Source: Moraxella lacunata (GTDB lineage Bacteria > Pseudomonadota > Gammaproteobacteria > Pseudomonadales > Moraxellaceae). Taken from it: DNA of 35,325 nt. The position numbers and the translations under genes were made by a program. The DNA is taken from the NCBI RefSeq assembly GCF_002027545.1, contig NZ_MXAN01000023.1:1-35325 (forward strand), written 5' to 3'. Positions 1 through 7,932 of the stretch are shown one piece after another. The first letter of the stretch is position 1; every line of letters starts with the position of its first letter. A model generated the notes under the pieces. It saw only the letters and a program-made list of their open reading frames with translations, was not told the DNA's origin and did no database searches.

Positions 1-2
1 GA

Positions 3-479
3 TTTGGGGGTCGGTTCAACTTAAACCTACCCAACTATCAAGTTGTGCCATCACAAAAAGCGATTGCCGAAGCGATTGAAGCCAGACGTGCCAGCAGAGA
101 GCGAGCCGTTACCGCAAGACAATCAGCAAGCAGAAGTAGCACAGCAAGACAAACCAGAAATGACACGCCAAGACGTGGCAGTCAAGTGACCGCCAAGCCC
201 GCTCAAAAAGCACTACCAAGAGCTCAAATGACCTTGGTAACACCCACTCAACAAGGCAGTGCCACAGGCACCAACAGCAAACCTACATCTAACACAACAG
301 CAGGTGGTGGTAACTTGGCAGGCACCCTTAAAAATACACGTCAGCAAACTGCCAATAACGCCAAACGTGTCAATAGCCTAAACGAAGAGCTCTCATCCGC
401 TGCCAGAAAAGTTCAGTTGCAAAACCAAAGGCTTGCCGAACTTGAAAATCGTCTAAAAAATCTCAAAGAGAAACAATAA
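3..479 (+). CDS. fimV: FimV-like protein, N-terminal (periplasmic) half, 5' end outside window
   Basis: The reading frame is open from the window edge, so this is only the end of a longer gene. A GTG at 45 is an internal valine codon, not a supported start. The visible protein has a short strand-rich stretch (RFNLNLPNYQVV), then a long Ser/Thr/Gln/Ala-rich linker, and ends in a coiled coil of about 45 residues (LNEELSSAARKVQLQNQ, then LAELENRLKNLKEKQ). In FimV proteins a periplasmic peptidoglycan-binding region is followed by such a linker and coiled coil just before the membrane helix. The next gene starts 58 bases later with that membrane helix, and truA lies downstream, as it does next to fimV in Pseudomonas and Acinetobacter. 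FimV is a polar hub for type IV pili and twitching. The LysM part, if present, is outside the window. Family assignment is inferred mostly from context. Confidence 0.6.
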   Translation, partial: FGGRFNLNLPNYQVVPSQKAIAEAIEARRASRERAVTARQSASRSSTARQTRNDTPRRGSQVTAKPAQKALPRAQMTLVTPTQQGSATGTNSKPTSNTTAGGGNLAGTLKNTRQQTANNAKRVNSLNEELSSAARKVQLQNQRLAELENRLKNLKEKQ

Positions 480-499
480 TTAACAAGGGTAATACCCAC

Positions 500-521
500 C
501 AAGCCTATTCAAGCAGGCTTG
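500..521 (+). other. Short inverted repeat between the two fimV halves
   Basis: CAAGCCT (500-506) and AGGCTTG (515-521) form a perfect 7-bp stem with an 8-base loop. It lies between the stop codon of the first gene (477-479) and the GGAG ribosome site (529-532) of the second. No T-run follows, so it is not a standard terminator. It could tune relative translation or mRNA stability of the two halves. Confidence 0.5.
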
Positions 522-537
522 TCAAATTGGAGTTATT

Positions 538-2502
538 ATGGAAACCATTATTATTGCCATTGGTGCTGTTGTTGTAATTGGTATTGTGGCATTTTTTGTA
601 TTAAAAAAACTACAAGCCCAAAAATCAGAACTACCTGCCAGCCCACAAGCCCACTTGCCCACTCAGCAAGCTCCTGTGGCACCTGCACCCACGCCCACCG
701 CTACCGATGAACTTGCCACGGCTGATGCTCACATTCGCAACCAAAATTACCAAGAAGCAATAGCTGAGCTCAAACGCGTGTTGATGACCAATCCCCGCCA
801 CAACGGTGCCATGCTAAAACTACTGCAAACTTATGGTGTTACCAAACAGTTTGCCGCCTTTAATCAACTTCATCAAAAAATTCACGAGATTGCCGATGGC
901 GAGACCATTCGTGAAGCTGATTTTTGCAAATCTCTACTAGAAGAAGAGATGACCGGTGCGACAGCTCAAACACCTGCACCAATGCCACAGCCAACACCTA
1001 CCCAAACTGCGGCTGCGGCTACTCCTGTTGCTGCAACAGTCGCCACACAAAACCAGACATCCACTGCCTTTGATAGCGGTCTTGACTTTGAGTTTGAAAC
1101 ACCTGAGCCTGCCCCCATGGCACCAGCTCCTACTCCTGCTGTCTCTAATGATGATGCTCATGGGCTTGATTTTGATTTTGATACATTGCAAAATCCAGCA
1201 CCATCAACCAAACCTGCTGTTACTGACAATGATTTTGACCTAAGTTTTGATGTTCCGCCCCAAGAGCCACAGTCTACCGCCAAGCCCGCCTTGGAAGAGC
1301 CTACCTTAGATTTTGATGATTTTTCTTTTGATGAACCATCAAGCACACCACCAGCCAGCGAGCCAACCCTTGATTTTGATACGCTAGATGATGATTTCAA
1401 CCAAAACTTGGGTGGCGATTTAGACACCGGTTTGGATGGTGGATTAGCTGGCGACTTATCGGCTGACTTTGACACCAAGCCTACAAGCACAGTTGCTCAG
1501 ACAGCTCCAGCCCCAAGCTCCGATGAGTTAGATGCGTTTGATTTTAACTTTGATGCTCCTGCTCCTGCTCCTACACCAACCCCAAGTGCCAGTTCCGACA
1601 GTTCTGACGACTTAGGTTTTGACTTTGATTTGACACCTGAACCAGTTGCAACCCCAGTTGCCACTGCACCTGCTGATGATTTGGCACTTGACGAGTTTGA
1701 TTTTGATGCCAACTTGTCATCCACCCCTGCACAACCTACCACGCCATCTCCTGCCCCAGCACCCCAAGCTGACGTATCAGACTTTGGCGACTTTGACTTG
1801 TCATTTGATACTCAAACCGCCCCAACAACACCTACGCCACAAGCAAATGCTGATGACGGATTGGGTTTTGACGGTCTTGATGCTGACTTTGGCTTGGTTG
1901 GCGAGCCTGAACCTACCATCAAACCAGCGCCCACACCTGCCACCCCTAGTGCTGACTTTGCTGATTTTGACCTAGGTTTGGACAGTACGCCAACGCCCGA
2001 GCCTACCCCTGCCGATACTAATGATGGCTTGGATTTCGGTAGTTTTGACCTAGGTTTGGACACGCAAACAACCCAACCTGCACCATCAAAACCAGTTGCA
2101 CCAGTACAAGATGCCACACTGGCATTTGATGCCAACGAGCTGGCGTTTGATACAACACCTGCACCTGCCACCGAGACGAGTGACCTTGATTTTGGCGGTT
2201 TTGATTTTGCTGAAACACCAGCAGCCACCGCTCCAACAGCTACCCCAAGAGCCACACCACCTGCTCAGCCAGTAGCCACCGAATCCCCTGTGGCAAAACA
2301 ACCCGCCCAAACAGCAGGGGTGCCATCTGAGCTGAGCTTTGTTGATAATCTGGATAATACAGGGGTAACACTCAATCTTGCCAAACAATATCTTGACCTT
2401 GGCGAGTACGACAGTGCCAAACGCCTGCTTGATGAAGTCATACAAACAGGCAGTGCCACTCAGCAACAAAACGCTCGTGAATTACTGGCTCAATTAGCAT
2501 AA
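538..2502 (+). CDS. fimV: FimV-like protein, membrane and cytoplasmic half
   Basis: The 654-residue protein starts at ATG 538 behind GGAG at 529-532. Residues 3-23 are one hydrophobic helix followed by KKL, giving an N-out membrane anchor. Residues about 55-125 look like TPR helices (YQEAIAELKRVLMTNPRHN). Residues about 175-560 are a Pro/Ala/Thr-rich acidic region with about a dozen repeats of the kind LDFDFDTL or FDLGLD. The last 45 residues (LAKQYLDLGEYDSAKRLLDE onward) match the conserved C-terminal domain of FimV/TspA proteins, which binds polar partners. In most relatives the periplasmic part, helix and cytoplasmic part are one polypeptide; here the gene begins exactly at the helix. The product probably acts in polar localisation of type IV pilus machinery. 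FimV identity is fairly sure from the C-terminal domain and topology. Confidence 0.8.
   Translation: METIIIAIGAVVVIGIVAFFVLKKLQAQKSELPASPQAHLPTQQAPVAPAPTPTATDELATADAHIRNQNYQEAIAELKRVLMTNPRHNGAMLKLLQTYGVTKQFAAFNQLHQKIHEIADGETIREADFCKSLLEEEMTGATAQTPAPMPQPTPTQTAAAATPVAATVATQNQTSTAFDSGLDFEFETPEPAPMAPAPTPAVSNDDAHGLDFDFDTLQNPAPSTKPAVTDNDFDLSFDVPPQEPQSTAKPALEEPTLDFDDFSFDEPSSTPPASEPTLDFDTLDDDFNQNLGGDLDTGLDGGLAGDLSADFDTKPTSTVAQTAPAPSSDELDAFDFNFDAPAPAPTPTPSASSDSSDDLGFDFDLTPEPVATPVATAPADDLALDEFDFDANLSSTPAQPTTPSPAPAPQADVSDFGDFDLSFDTQTAPTTPTPQANADDGLGFDGLDADFGLVGEPEPTIKPAPTPATPSADFADFDLGLDSTPTPEPTPADTNDGLDFGSFDLGLDTQTTQPAPSKPVAPVQDATLAFDANELAFDTTPAPATETSDLDFGGFDFAETPAATAPTATPRATPPAQPVATESPVAKQPAQTAGVPSELSFVDNLDNTGVTLNLAKQYLDLGEYDSAKRLLDEVIQTGSATQQQNARELLAQLA
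1965..2062 (+). repeat. Direct repeat within the acidic FimV region
   Basis: The 20-mer TTTTGACCTAGGTTTGGACA occurs at 1965-1984 and again at 2043-2062, 78 bases (26 codons) apart and in the same frame. It encodes part of the FDLGLD repeat. Exact DNA-level repetition suggests recent in-frame duplication and possible length variation between strains. Confidence 0.75.
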
Positions 2503-2537
2503 ATCACAAACCTAGCAACATAATTTAGCAACACAAT

Positions 2538-2565
2538 AAAGGCATGTCTTACGATGTGCCTTTTT
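2538..2565 (+). terminator. Rho-independent terminator after fimV
   Basis: AAAGGCA (2538-2544) pairs with TGCCTTT (2557-2563) over a 12-base loop, and the T-run continues to 2565 with more T after it. It ends the fimV transcript 36 bases past the stop. Confidence 0.7.
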
Positions 2566-2621
2566 GCTTTTTTATAAAAACCATGCTATGATTTGCCCAA
2601 TCATTTTACATCTATTTTATC

Positions 2622-3593
2622 ATGCCTTATCAATCAGACGACATCCATCTCATTTATGCTGGCGGTACTTTTGGCAGTCATGGCACGCCTTTGTCCCCCT
2701 TGCCTGCCCATGAGTTTTTACCTGTTTTACAAAATTTATTAAACAGCCGATTGGACAGCAGGCAAGTCATTTTGGATAATGACTGCATTAAAGACAGTAG
2801 CACCTTAACTCCTGCTGATTTTGCCCATTTTTATGAACTCATCCACACCGCCCATCAGCAAGGTGCCAAACGATTTGTACTGATAACAGGCACGGATACC
2901 CTAAGTTTTTTGGCAAGTTTTTTATTTCATGCCTTTACCAACAGCGACTTATCTTTGGTCATCACAGGAAGCATGAATCCACTGCTTGTGGCAGATAACC
3001 CCACTTATCACATAGATGATACCAGCGATGCTTGGCACAATCTATCAGATGCCATCAATGTCAGCCAAACCCGTCAAGGTGTGTTTGTGCAGTTTTGCCA
3101 TCAAACTTTTTGGGCGGACAACACTCAAAAAATAGATAGTCTCAATCCCAATGCCTTTTATGGTACACGCGTTAGCCATCCAAGTCTGACATTCCCCACA
3201 ATCCGCCCCGAGCCTTTTGACATCATCAAACATCACGCCAATACCGCCAACATCAAAAGCATTTTTTTATTGCCTAATGACACAAACCACATCGTCCAAG
3301 AGTTAGCCAATATCAATGATAACACCACTGCTGTCATCCTTATCGCCTATGGGGTAGGCAACTTACCCAAGAGCGACGCCATTATCGCCGAGCTTGACCG
3401 CCTGCATGGGCAAAACATTCCTGTGGTATGCACCACCATGTGTCCTTTTCATGGAGTGAGCACCACTTATGCCGCAGGGTCTTGGCAATATGCTCATCAT
3501 GTATGGTCAGGGGGTAAATTGAGCATTCCTGCCATCTATGGGCGACTGTTGTGGTTGGCGGTAAATAACGCCCTATCTTCTGATAACTGGTGA
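2622..3593 (+). CDS. L-asparaginase (asparaginase/glutaminase family)
   Basis: The protein of 323 residues should hydrolyse L-asparagine to aspartate and ammonia. Both catalytic signatures are visible. The first is AGGTFGS with the nucleophilic Thr at residue 16. The second is GTDTLSF with Thr91 and Asp92. VITGSMNPL, YGVGNLP and a serine/threonine-rich C-terminal segment (GVSTTYAAGSW) also fit the family. No signal peptide is present, so it is probably cytoplasmic, like type I enzymes. The ATG at 2622 has no clear Shine-Dalgarno sequence. It sits after the fimV terminator and its stop (3591-3593) lies just before truA, so the two are probably co-transcribed. Family membership is firm. Substrate preference between asparagine and glutamine cannot be told. 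Confidence 0.88.
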   Translation: MPYQSDDIHLIYAGGTFGSHGTPLSPLPAHEFLPVLQNLLNSRLDSRQVILDNDCIKDSSTLTPADFAHFYELIHTAHQQGAKRFVLITGTDTLSFLASFLFHAFTNSDLSLVITGSMNPLLVADNPTYHIDDTSDAWHNLSDAINVSQTRQGVFVQFCHQTFWADNTQKIDSLNPNAFYGTRVSHPSLTFPTIRPEPFDIIKHHANTANIKSIFLLPNDTNHIVQELANINDNTTAVILIAYGVGNLPKSDAIIAELDRLHGQNIPVVCTTMCPFHGVSTTYAAGSWQYAHHVWSGGKLSIPAIYGRLLWLAVNNALSSDNW

Positions 3594-3599
3594 TTGGTG

Positions 3600-4406
3600 A
3601 TGAACATGACAATCCACGCCATCGGCATTGAGTTTATTGGCACGCATTATAAAGGCTGGCAACGTCAGCAAGAAGTGGACAGCATTCAAGCCCGCCTTGA
3701 ATACGCCATCTCCAAAGTCGCTAACGAACCTGTAGAAGTCATCGCCGCAGGTCGCACTGATGCAGGGGTGCATGCAGGTAATATGGTCGCTCATTTTGCC
3801 ACCACCGCTCATCGCACGCCCCACCAGTGGCTTCGTGGCGTGAACACCCTATTGCCCGACGACATCGCCTTAACGTGGGTCACGCCCATGCCTGATGACT
3901 TTCATGCACGCTTTGGTGCCATCGCTCGCCGTTATCGTTATGTCACCCTAAACCAACCCTATCGCCCTGCCATCTTACGCCATCAAGTCACTCATTTTTA
4001 TGAGCCACTTGATGTCGATGTCATGGTGCAAGCCAGCCAACTTCTGCTTGGCACACATGATTTTAGCAGTTTTCGCTCATCCATGTGCCAATCCAACAAA
4101 CCCGTCCGAGACGTTCATCATATCCATCTATTTAAACATGGGGCGTATCTTGTGTTAGACATTCAGGCGGACGGCTTTTTGCACCACATGGTGCGTAACA
4201 TCATGGGCATGCTTTTTGCGGTTGGCACAGGCAGGCTCCACATTGATGCCTTGCCTGCACTTATCGATGCCAAAGACCGCTCACTACTGCCACCCACGGC
4301 AGATGCGGACGGGCTGTATTTTATCAACGCTTATTATCTTGATAAATTCCAACAACGACTGCCAAAACAGCCTTTGACCCCGTTATGGCTTGGTTTATTA
4401 GAGTAA
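3600..4406 (+). CDS. truA: tRNA pseudouridine synthase A (positions 38-40)
   Basis: This 268-residue enzyme converts uridines 38-40 of the tRNA anticodon arm to pseudouridine. It carries the TruA signature AAGRTDAGVHA with the catalytic Asp54. GWQRQ lies near the N-terminus, and the C-terminal domain holds FHARFGAIARRYRY and FLHHMVRNIMG. TTG, GTG and ATG codons lie in frame at 3594, 3597 and 3600, and another ATG at 3606. I take 3600 because family members begin a few residues before the first strand (HAIGIEF). It starts 6 bases after the asparaginase stop, so translation is probably coupled. Its position after fimV is typical for Moraxellaceae and Pseudomonas, although here an asparaginase gene is inserted between them. 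Confidence 0.95.
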   Translation: MNMTIHAIGIEFIGTHYKGWQRQQEVDSIQARLEYAISKVANEPVEVIAAGRTDAGVHAGNMVAHFATTAHRTPHQWLRGVNTLLPDDIALTWVTPMPDDFHARFGAIARRYRYVTLNQPYRPAILRHQVTHFYEPLDVDVMVQASQLLLGTHDFSSFRSSMCQSNKPVRDVHHIHLFKHGAYLVLDIQADGFLHHMVRNIMGMLFAVGTGRLHIDALPALIDAKDRSLLPPTADADGLYFINAYYLDKFQQRLPKQPLTPLWLGLLE

Positions 4407-4469
4407 TCCATTGCTATTTTATGCAATTTCCACTATAATATCGCTTTTCATTTTTAACTTATTTGACTT

Positions 4470-4691
4470 ATGGCAAAAAAAGACGACATCATCGAGTTTG
4501 AAGGCGAAGTCATTGACACGCTACCAAACACCCTATTTAAAGTCCGCCTTGACAACGGACACGAAATCATCGCTCACATCTCAGGCAAGATGCGTAAACA
4601 CTACATCCGCATTCTAACAGGCGATAAAGTCAAGGTTGAGATGACCCCTTACGATTTATCCAAAGGTCGCATTACTTATCGTGGCAAATAA
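4470..4691 (+). CDS. infA: Translation initiation factor IF-1
   Basis: The 73-residue protein is a single OB-fold that binds the ribosomal A site during initiation. The sequence is nearly canonical: [14 protein letters not shown] at the start, [16 protein letters not shown], then [19 protein letters not shown] and the end GRITYRGK. The length is standard for IF-1. It lies 63 bases after truA in the same direction. Its last 11 bases overlap the GTG start of the next gene, so translation of the two is likely coupled. Confidence 0.98.
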   Translation: MAKKDDIIEFEGEVIDTLPNTLFKVRLDNGHEIIAHISGKMRKHYIRILTGDKVKVEMTPYDLSKGRITYRGK

Positions 4692-5334
4692 ACCCACCAC
4701 GCTTGTCTTACATGGCTTGCACCAAACCAGTTTGATTGTTTATCCGCTTGCCAGATACATTCGGCGAGCGGGTTTTGTCGTGCATACACCCACCTATCAC
4801 AGCTTACGCCAAGACGTCTCGGCACACGCCAAACGTCTAAATGACTACCTACTCATTCATCACAACCCCGACAAACCCATCAATCTCGTGGCTCACAGCC
4901 TGGGCGGATTGGTGATTCGGCAGTTTTTGCATGACTATCCCACATGGCAAGTTCATCGCTGTGTCTCCCTTGGCACGCCCCATCAAGGCAGTGTCTGTGC
5001 CACTTATGTCAAACGCACGCTGTCGCCCCTAGTGGGACAGTCCTATATCGGGGCGTTGGACGGCACTTGTCCGAGCGTGCCTAATGACGTGGAATTTGGC
5101 GTGATTGCAGGGGATAAGTCCCAAGGCTTAGGCTTGCTGTTTTTAAATTATCACAACCGCCACTACCGCACCCGACATGCCCATGACGGCACGGTATTTG
5201 TCCATGAGACCGAGCTACCATCTGCCACCGACAGTCTGATTTTGCCTGTCACTCACACGGGCATGCTAACCAGCTCTGCTGTTGCCAACCAAGTGGTACA
5301 TTTTTTGGAATACGGTAAATTTAGACGGGCTTAG
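4681..5334 (+). CDS. Alpha/beta-hydrolase, lipase/esterase-like
   Basis: The 217-residue protein has an alpha/beta-hydrolase fold with the oxyanion strand [10 protein letters not shown] near residue 8 and the nucleophile elbow [12 protein letters not shown] at about residues 70-80. Further on are a probable acid in [13 protein letters not shown] and the catalytic His in the TNH-like segment VTHTGML near residue 200. SLGTPHQGS is typical of PGAP1/triacylglycerol-lipase-like esterases. There is no signal peptide, so it is probably cytosolic. The start is the GTG at 4681 inside infA, because no later in-frame start lies upstream of the first strand. Substrate unknown. Element family A begins 6 bases after its stop. 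Confidence 0.8.
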   Translation: MANKPTTLVLHGLHQTSLIVYPLARYIRRAGFVVHTPTYHSLRQDVSAHAKRLNDYLLIHHNPDKPINLVAHSLGGLVIRQFLHDYPTWQVHRCVSLGTPHQGSVCATYVKRTLSPLVGQSYIGALDGTCPSVPNDVEFGVIAGDKSQGLGLLFLNYHNRHYRTRHAHDGTVFVHETELPSATDSLILPVTHTGMLTSSAVANQVVHFLEYGKFRRA

Positions 5335-5339
5335 CTATC

Positions 5340-5606
5340 TAGGGCATGCCTACCATTGATAACATTTTTATAAAATAAGATGAAAATTTGACAATTTCAA
5401 TCAATTTTTGCATGAAAAAATGGCTATCCGACCACTTAATTTAAAAAGTTAAGTTAAAATCTTAAAATTTACCCAGTTAAGTGGTCGGATTGTGGCTCGA
5501 AGTCAAAATCCTTGCTGATATTTCAATATCAACGGCGGACTTTTCCTTGAAAAACGTGCGATTTTTCTCATTTTTCATTGCAAATACCAAAGGCAGGCAC
5601 GCCCTA
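5340..5606. mobile_element. Transposase-less repeat element, family A, copy 1 (MITE-like)
   Basis: The element is bounded by imperfect 15-base inverted ends, TAGGGCATGCCTACC (5340-5354) and GGCAGGCACGCCCTA (5592-5606), which match at 13 of 15 positions. TA lies at both outer edges, as expected for a TA target duplication. Inside is a perfect inverted repeat, ATCCGACCACTTAA (5426-5439) and TTAAGTGGTCGGAT (5477-5490). No reading frame of note is present. A second copy lies in inverted orientation at 8751-8993. The first 62 bases inside the right end of this copy differ from copy 2 at only two places. A TA duplication suggests mobilisation by an IS630/Tc1-type transposase, which is inference. 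Confidence 0.85.
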
Positions 5607-5627
5607 GCCACGCCTGCTTTTGGCTTT

Positions 5628-6827
5628 TTAATTTACCTTTGTCGGTTGCAATTTTAAAAGCTGAGCCACGCCACGCCCCACTGCCTGCCCTGTGGCAAAA
5701 CATGCCGTCAAAAGATAACCGCCTGTTGGGGCGTCAAAATCCAACATCTCACCACAGACAAAGACAGCAGGATTGGATTTAAGTTGCAATCCATCAGTTA
5801 ATGCCGACCGTTTGACACCGCCACCTGTACTAATGGCTTCATCCATCGGGCGAAAACCATCAAACGCCATCGGCAAGCATTTGACAAAACCTGCCATGCG
5901 TTCGTGATTTATCCAGTCCGCTTTATGGGTGCATTCACGAATTAGGGCGATTTTAATGTTATCCAAGCCAATTTTTCGTAAAATGTTATTCAAAGATTGC
6001 TTTTTATTTTTGGCAAATGTCTTGGCGACGTCGTCAGGCGATTTGTCAGGCAATAAATCCAAATACACCCTTATCCCGTCATGACACGCACGCATGGCTT
6101 TGTTGTATTTATAAATCAGCCCACTCTCCATGCCATAATGAGTGATGATAATGTCGCCTTGGGAGACAGGCTCGCCATCTGTCCACAGACCCACCCTTTT
6201 TAACGGCTTACCAAAAAATTTATCCATATAAGGCGACCACGACCGCACCACCCCAACATTACTGGCATACAGTGGGGTCAGCTCATCATTAGACAGCCAC
6301 GCCTGCCATGTGCCTGTCGCTCCCAATCGCCGATACGAACCGCCACCACACGCCAGCACGATGACATCAAACGTCTGCTCAAACTCCGTCCCATCATGGG
6401 CGAATCGCACGGCATTACCATCCACGCCCAAGCACTCATGGCGATAAAAAATCTGCACACCCCTTGCCGTCAAGCGACGTAACCACGCCCTTAGAAATAC
6501 CGACGCTTTCATTTGCACAGGAAAAATCCGCCCACTTGACCCGACATAGGTGTCAATACCCAGCCCAGCGAGCCAATCCACCACCCACGCATTATCACAG
6601 ACTTGCAAAAAAGGTGTCAGCCAGTCGGGCGGAGTGTAACGCCCCACAAAAGCCGTCATCGGCTCGGCATGGCTGATATTTAGCCCTGTCTTGCCTGCCC
6701 ATAGGATTTTGCGACCTGCACTTGGCATTTGCTCATAGACACAAATGTCCACATCATAAGCGGACAAATGCTCTGCGACCATGAGACCACTCGCCCCTGC
6801 CCCAATGACGGCAATCTTAGGCTTCAT
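5628..6827 (-). CDS. FAD-dependent oxidoreductase of the HI0933/PP_4765 flavoprotein family
   Basis: The 399-residue protein begins MKPKIAVIGAGASGLMVAEH, a Rossmann GxGxxG FAD-binding motif at residues 9-14. GRKILWAGKTGLNISHAEP follows, the HI0933-family hallmark. GRIFPVQMKAS, VLACGGGSYRRLG and the C-terminal CGEMLDFDAPTGGYLL also fit the family. In vivo reactions of these enzymes are largely unknown. I place the start at ATG 6827. The longer frame upstream only adds residues that are antisense or overlap trmB and lack family features. The start overlaps the end of the TrmB-like gene by 11 bases, so the two form one transcription unit with clpS further upstream. Family is confident, function not. 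Confidence 0.87.
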   Translation of the reverse strand: MKPKIAVIGAGASGLMVAEHLSAYDVDICVYEQMPSAGRKILWAGKTGLNISHAEPMTAFVGRYTPPDWLTPFLQVCDNAWVVDWLAGLGIDTYVGSSGRIFPVQMKASVFLRAWLRRLTARGVQIFYRHECLGVDGNAVRFAHDGTEFEQTFDVIVLACGGGSYRRLGATGTWQAWLSNDELTPLYASNVGVVRSWSPYMDKFFGKPLKRVGLWTDGEPVSQGDIIITHYGMESGLIYKYNKAMRACHDGIRVYLDLLPDKSPDDVAKTFAKNKKQSLNNILRKIGLDNIKIALIRECTHKADWINHERMAGFVKCLPMAFDGFRPMDEAISTGGGVKRSALTDGLQLKSNPAVFVCGEMLDFDAPTGGYLLTACFATGQAVGRGVAQLLKLQPTKVN

Positions 6828-7482
6828 CGCTTGGCGACCATGATAAATGTAGGGGCAATGTCTCATCAAAACGGGTGTGATAACCGCTCGGCTTGGTAAT
6901 GATAAGCTCTTGGCAAAGCTCGCCCCGTGCCAAATATTTAATCTCAAAATGCGTGCGTGCCGACGTCGGCTCTATCTGCCTTTTGGCATATGGCAGTTGC
7001 CACACATCAGTAAGCAGTCGCTCAGCTTCATCGATATAGTCGCCAATGTTACTTGCCAAAATAATCTGCCCACCATCTGCCATCTTGGACAGCAACAGCT
7101 CAAAAAATGGCATGTTTAAAAAACGCTGGTTTTTGTTTTTGGGTTCGGGATTGGGGTATAAGATAAAGCAGGTTTGGAGTTGTTTGGGATACACCGCAAA
7201 GGCTGTCCACGCAATGGCGTCAGCGTGAATGGCGGTGAGATTGGGCGGATTTGCCATGCCTGCTTGCTTATCAAACGCCCCAAACTTTATGGTAGTGCGT
7301 TCTATGGCATACAGGTGCTTATCAGGGTTTTGACTGGCAAATAACAAGGCATGTTTGCCTTTGCCTGCTCCGATTTCAAGGCAAATGGGTGTGTCAGCAA
7401 TGGGGTAAAAATCCCTGGGCGGACGCAAACTGGCTAAATGAAACACTCGGGGGAAATGATGAGATAACGGATTGGATGGCAT
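6817..7482 (-). CDS. TrmB-like SAM-dependent methyltransferase
   Basis: The 221-residue protein has a class I methyltransferase core of the TrmB type (tRNA guanine-N7). Motif I is CLEIGAGKGKHALLFASQNP, followed by YAIERTTIKFG and an N-terminal HFPRVFHL segment. Classical TrmB carries a strongly conserved DPWPKKRH segment; here the matching place reads YPNPEPKNKNQRF. The Asp is replaced by Asn and the Trp by Glu. The C-terminal TSARTHFEIKYLARGE resembles the TrmB T-x-x-E region. It could be a divergent TrmB or a paralogue with another substrate. A typical TrmB is not seen elsewhere in the window. It lies downstream of clpS (102 bases) and overlaps the flavoprotein gene by 11 bases. Confidence 0.7.
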   Translation of the reverse strand: MPSNPLSHHFPRVFHLASLRPPRDFYPIADTPICLEIGAGKGKHALLFASQNPDKHLYAIERTTIKFGAFDKQAGMANPPNLTAIHADAIAWTAFAVYPKQLQTCFILYPNPEPKNKNQRFLNMPFFELLLSKMADGGQIILASNIGDYIDEAERLLTDVWQLPYAKRQIEPTSARTHFEIKYLARGELCQELIITKPSGYHTRFDETLPLHLSWSPSDEA

Positions 7483-7584
7483 AGAAATGATGAATTTAAA
7501 AAATGATAGAAAATGACAGTTTTTATATATAATACTGTTTTAAAGACAAGATATTGATTTTACACAAGAATATATTTTATCCTG

Positions 7585-7911
7585 TTATGCTCTTTCTAAA
7601 GTAACCAACAGCGGAAATTCAGCTTCTTCGGCATACTCCTGTACGATGGCGATTTTCATCTCGCCAATCTCTTTGGGTAAGGTCGCCACAATCGCCTGCC
7701 CTGTCCGATGAATATCCATCATCAAAGAGACGGCTTTATCCATGCCATGAGCAAAGACTTCAACGAGCACAAACACCACAAAATCCATCGTGGTGAAGTT
7801 ATCATTATGCATGACCACATGGAACAACGGCACTTCTGCTTGTTCTGGTGCTTGTTCTGGCTTGGTCACTACATCACTTTGACTGTCAATATCAGATTCA
7901 TGTTGGCTCAT
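7585..7911 (-). CDS. clpS: ATP-dependent Clp protease adaptor ClpS
   Basis: ClpS binds the N-domain of ClpA and delivers N-end rule substrates to ClpAP. The 108-residue protein has a disordered acidic N-tail of about 27 residues. The core then begins FHVVMHNDNFTTMDFVVFVL, containing the conserved Asn-Asp pair. Other family segments are SLMMDIHRTGQAIVATLPKE, with the His used in substrate recognition, and the last strand FPLLVTLERA. AAAGGTG precedes ATG 7911. clpA, which often follows clpS, is not here: a TrmB-like gene follows instead. The gene lies 21 bases after the coiled-coil membrane protein gene, so the two are probably co-transcribed. Confidence 0.95.
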   Translation of the reverse strand: MSQHESDIDSQSDVVTKPEQAPEQAEVPLFHVVMHNDNFTTMDFVVFVLVEVFAHGMDKAVSLMMDIHRTGQAIVATLPKEIGEMKIAIVQEYAEEAEFPLLVTLERA

Positions 7912-7932
7912 ACCACACCTTTGCTTTTATTT

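Noticed and set aside
937..2469. Long open frames on the minus strand and in other phases across the FimV repeat region
   Set aside because: They arise from the biased GAT/TTT/GCC repeat composition of the real gene, lack ribosome sites and have low-complexity translations.
4411..4617. A 68-residue frame overlapping infA
   Set aside because: It is out of phase with infA, which is unmistakable, and has no family features.
6827..6947. N-terminal extension of the FAD protein
   Set aside because: The extra 40 residues lie over the trmB coding region; the GxGxxG motif starts right after the ATG at 6827 as in homologues.
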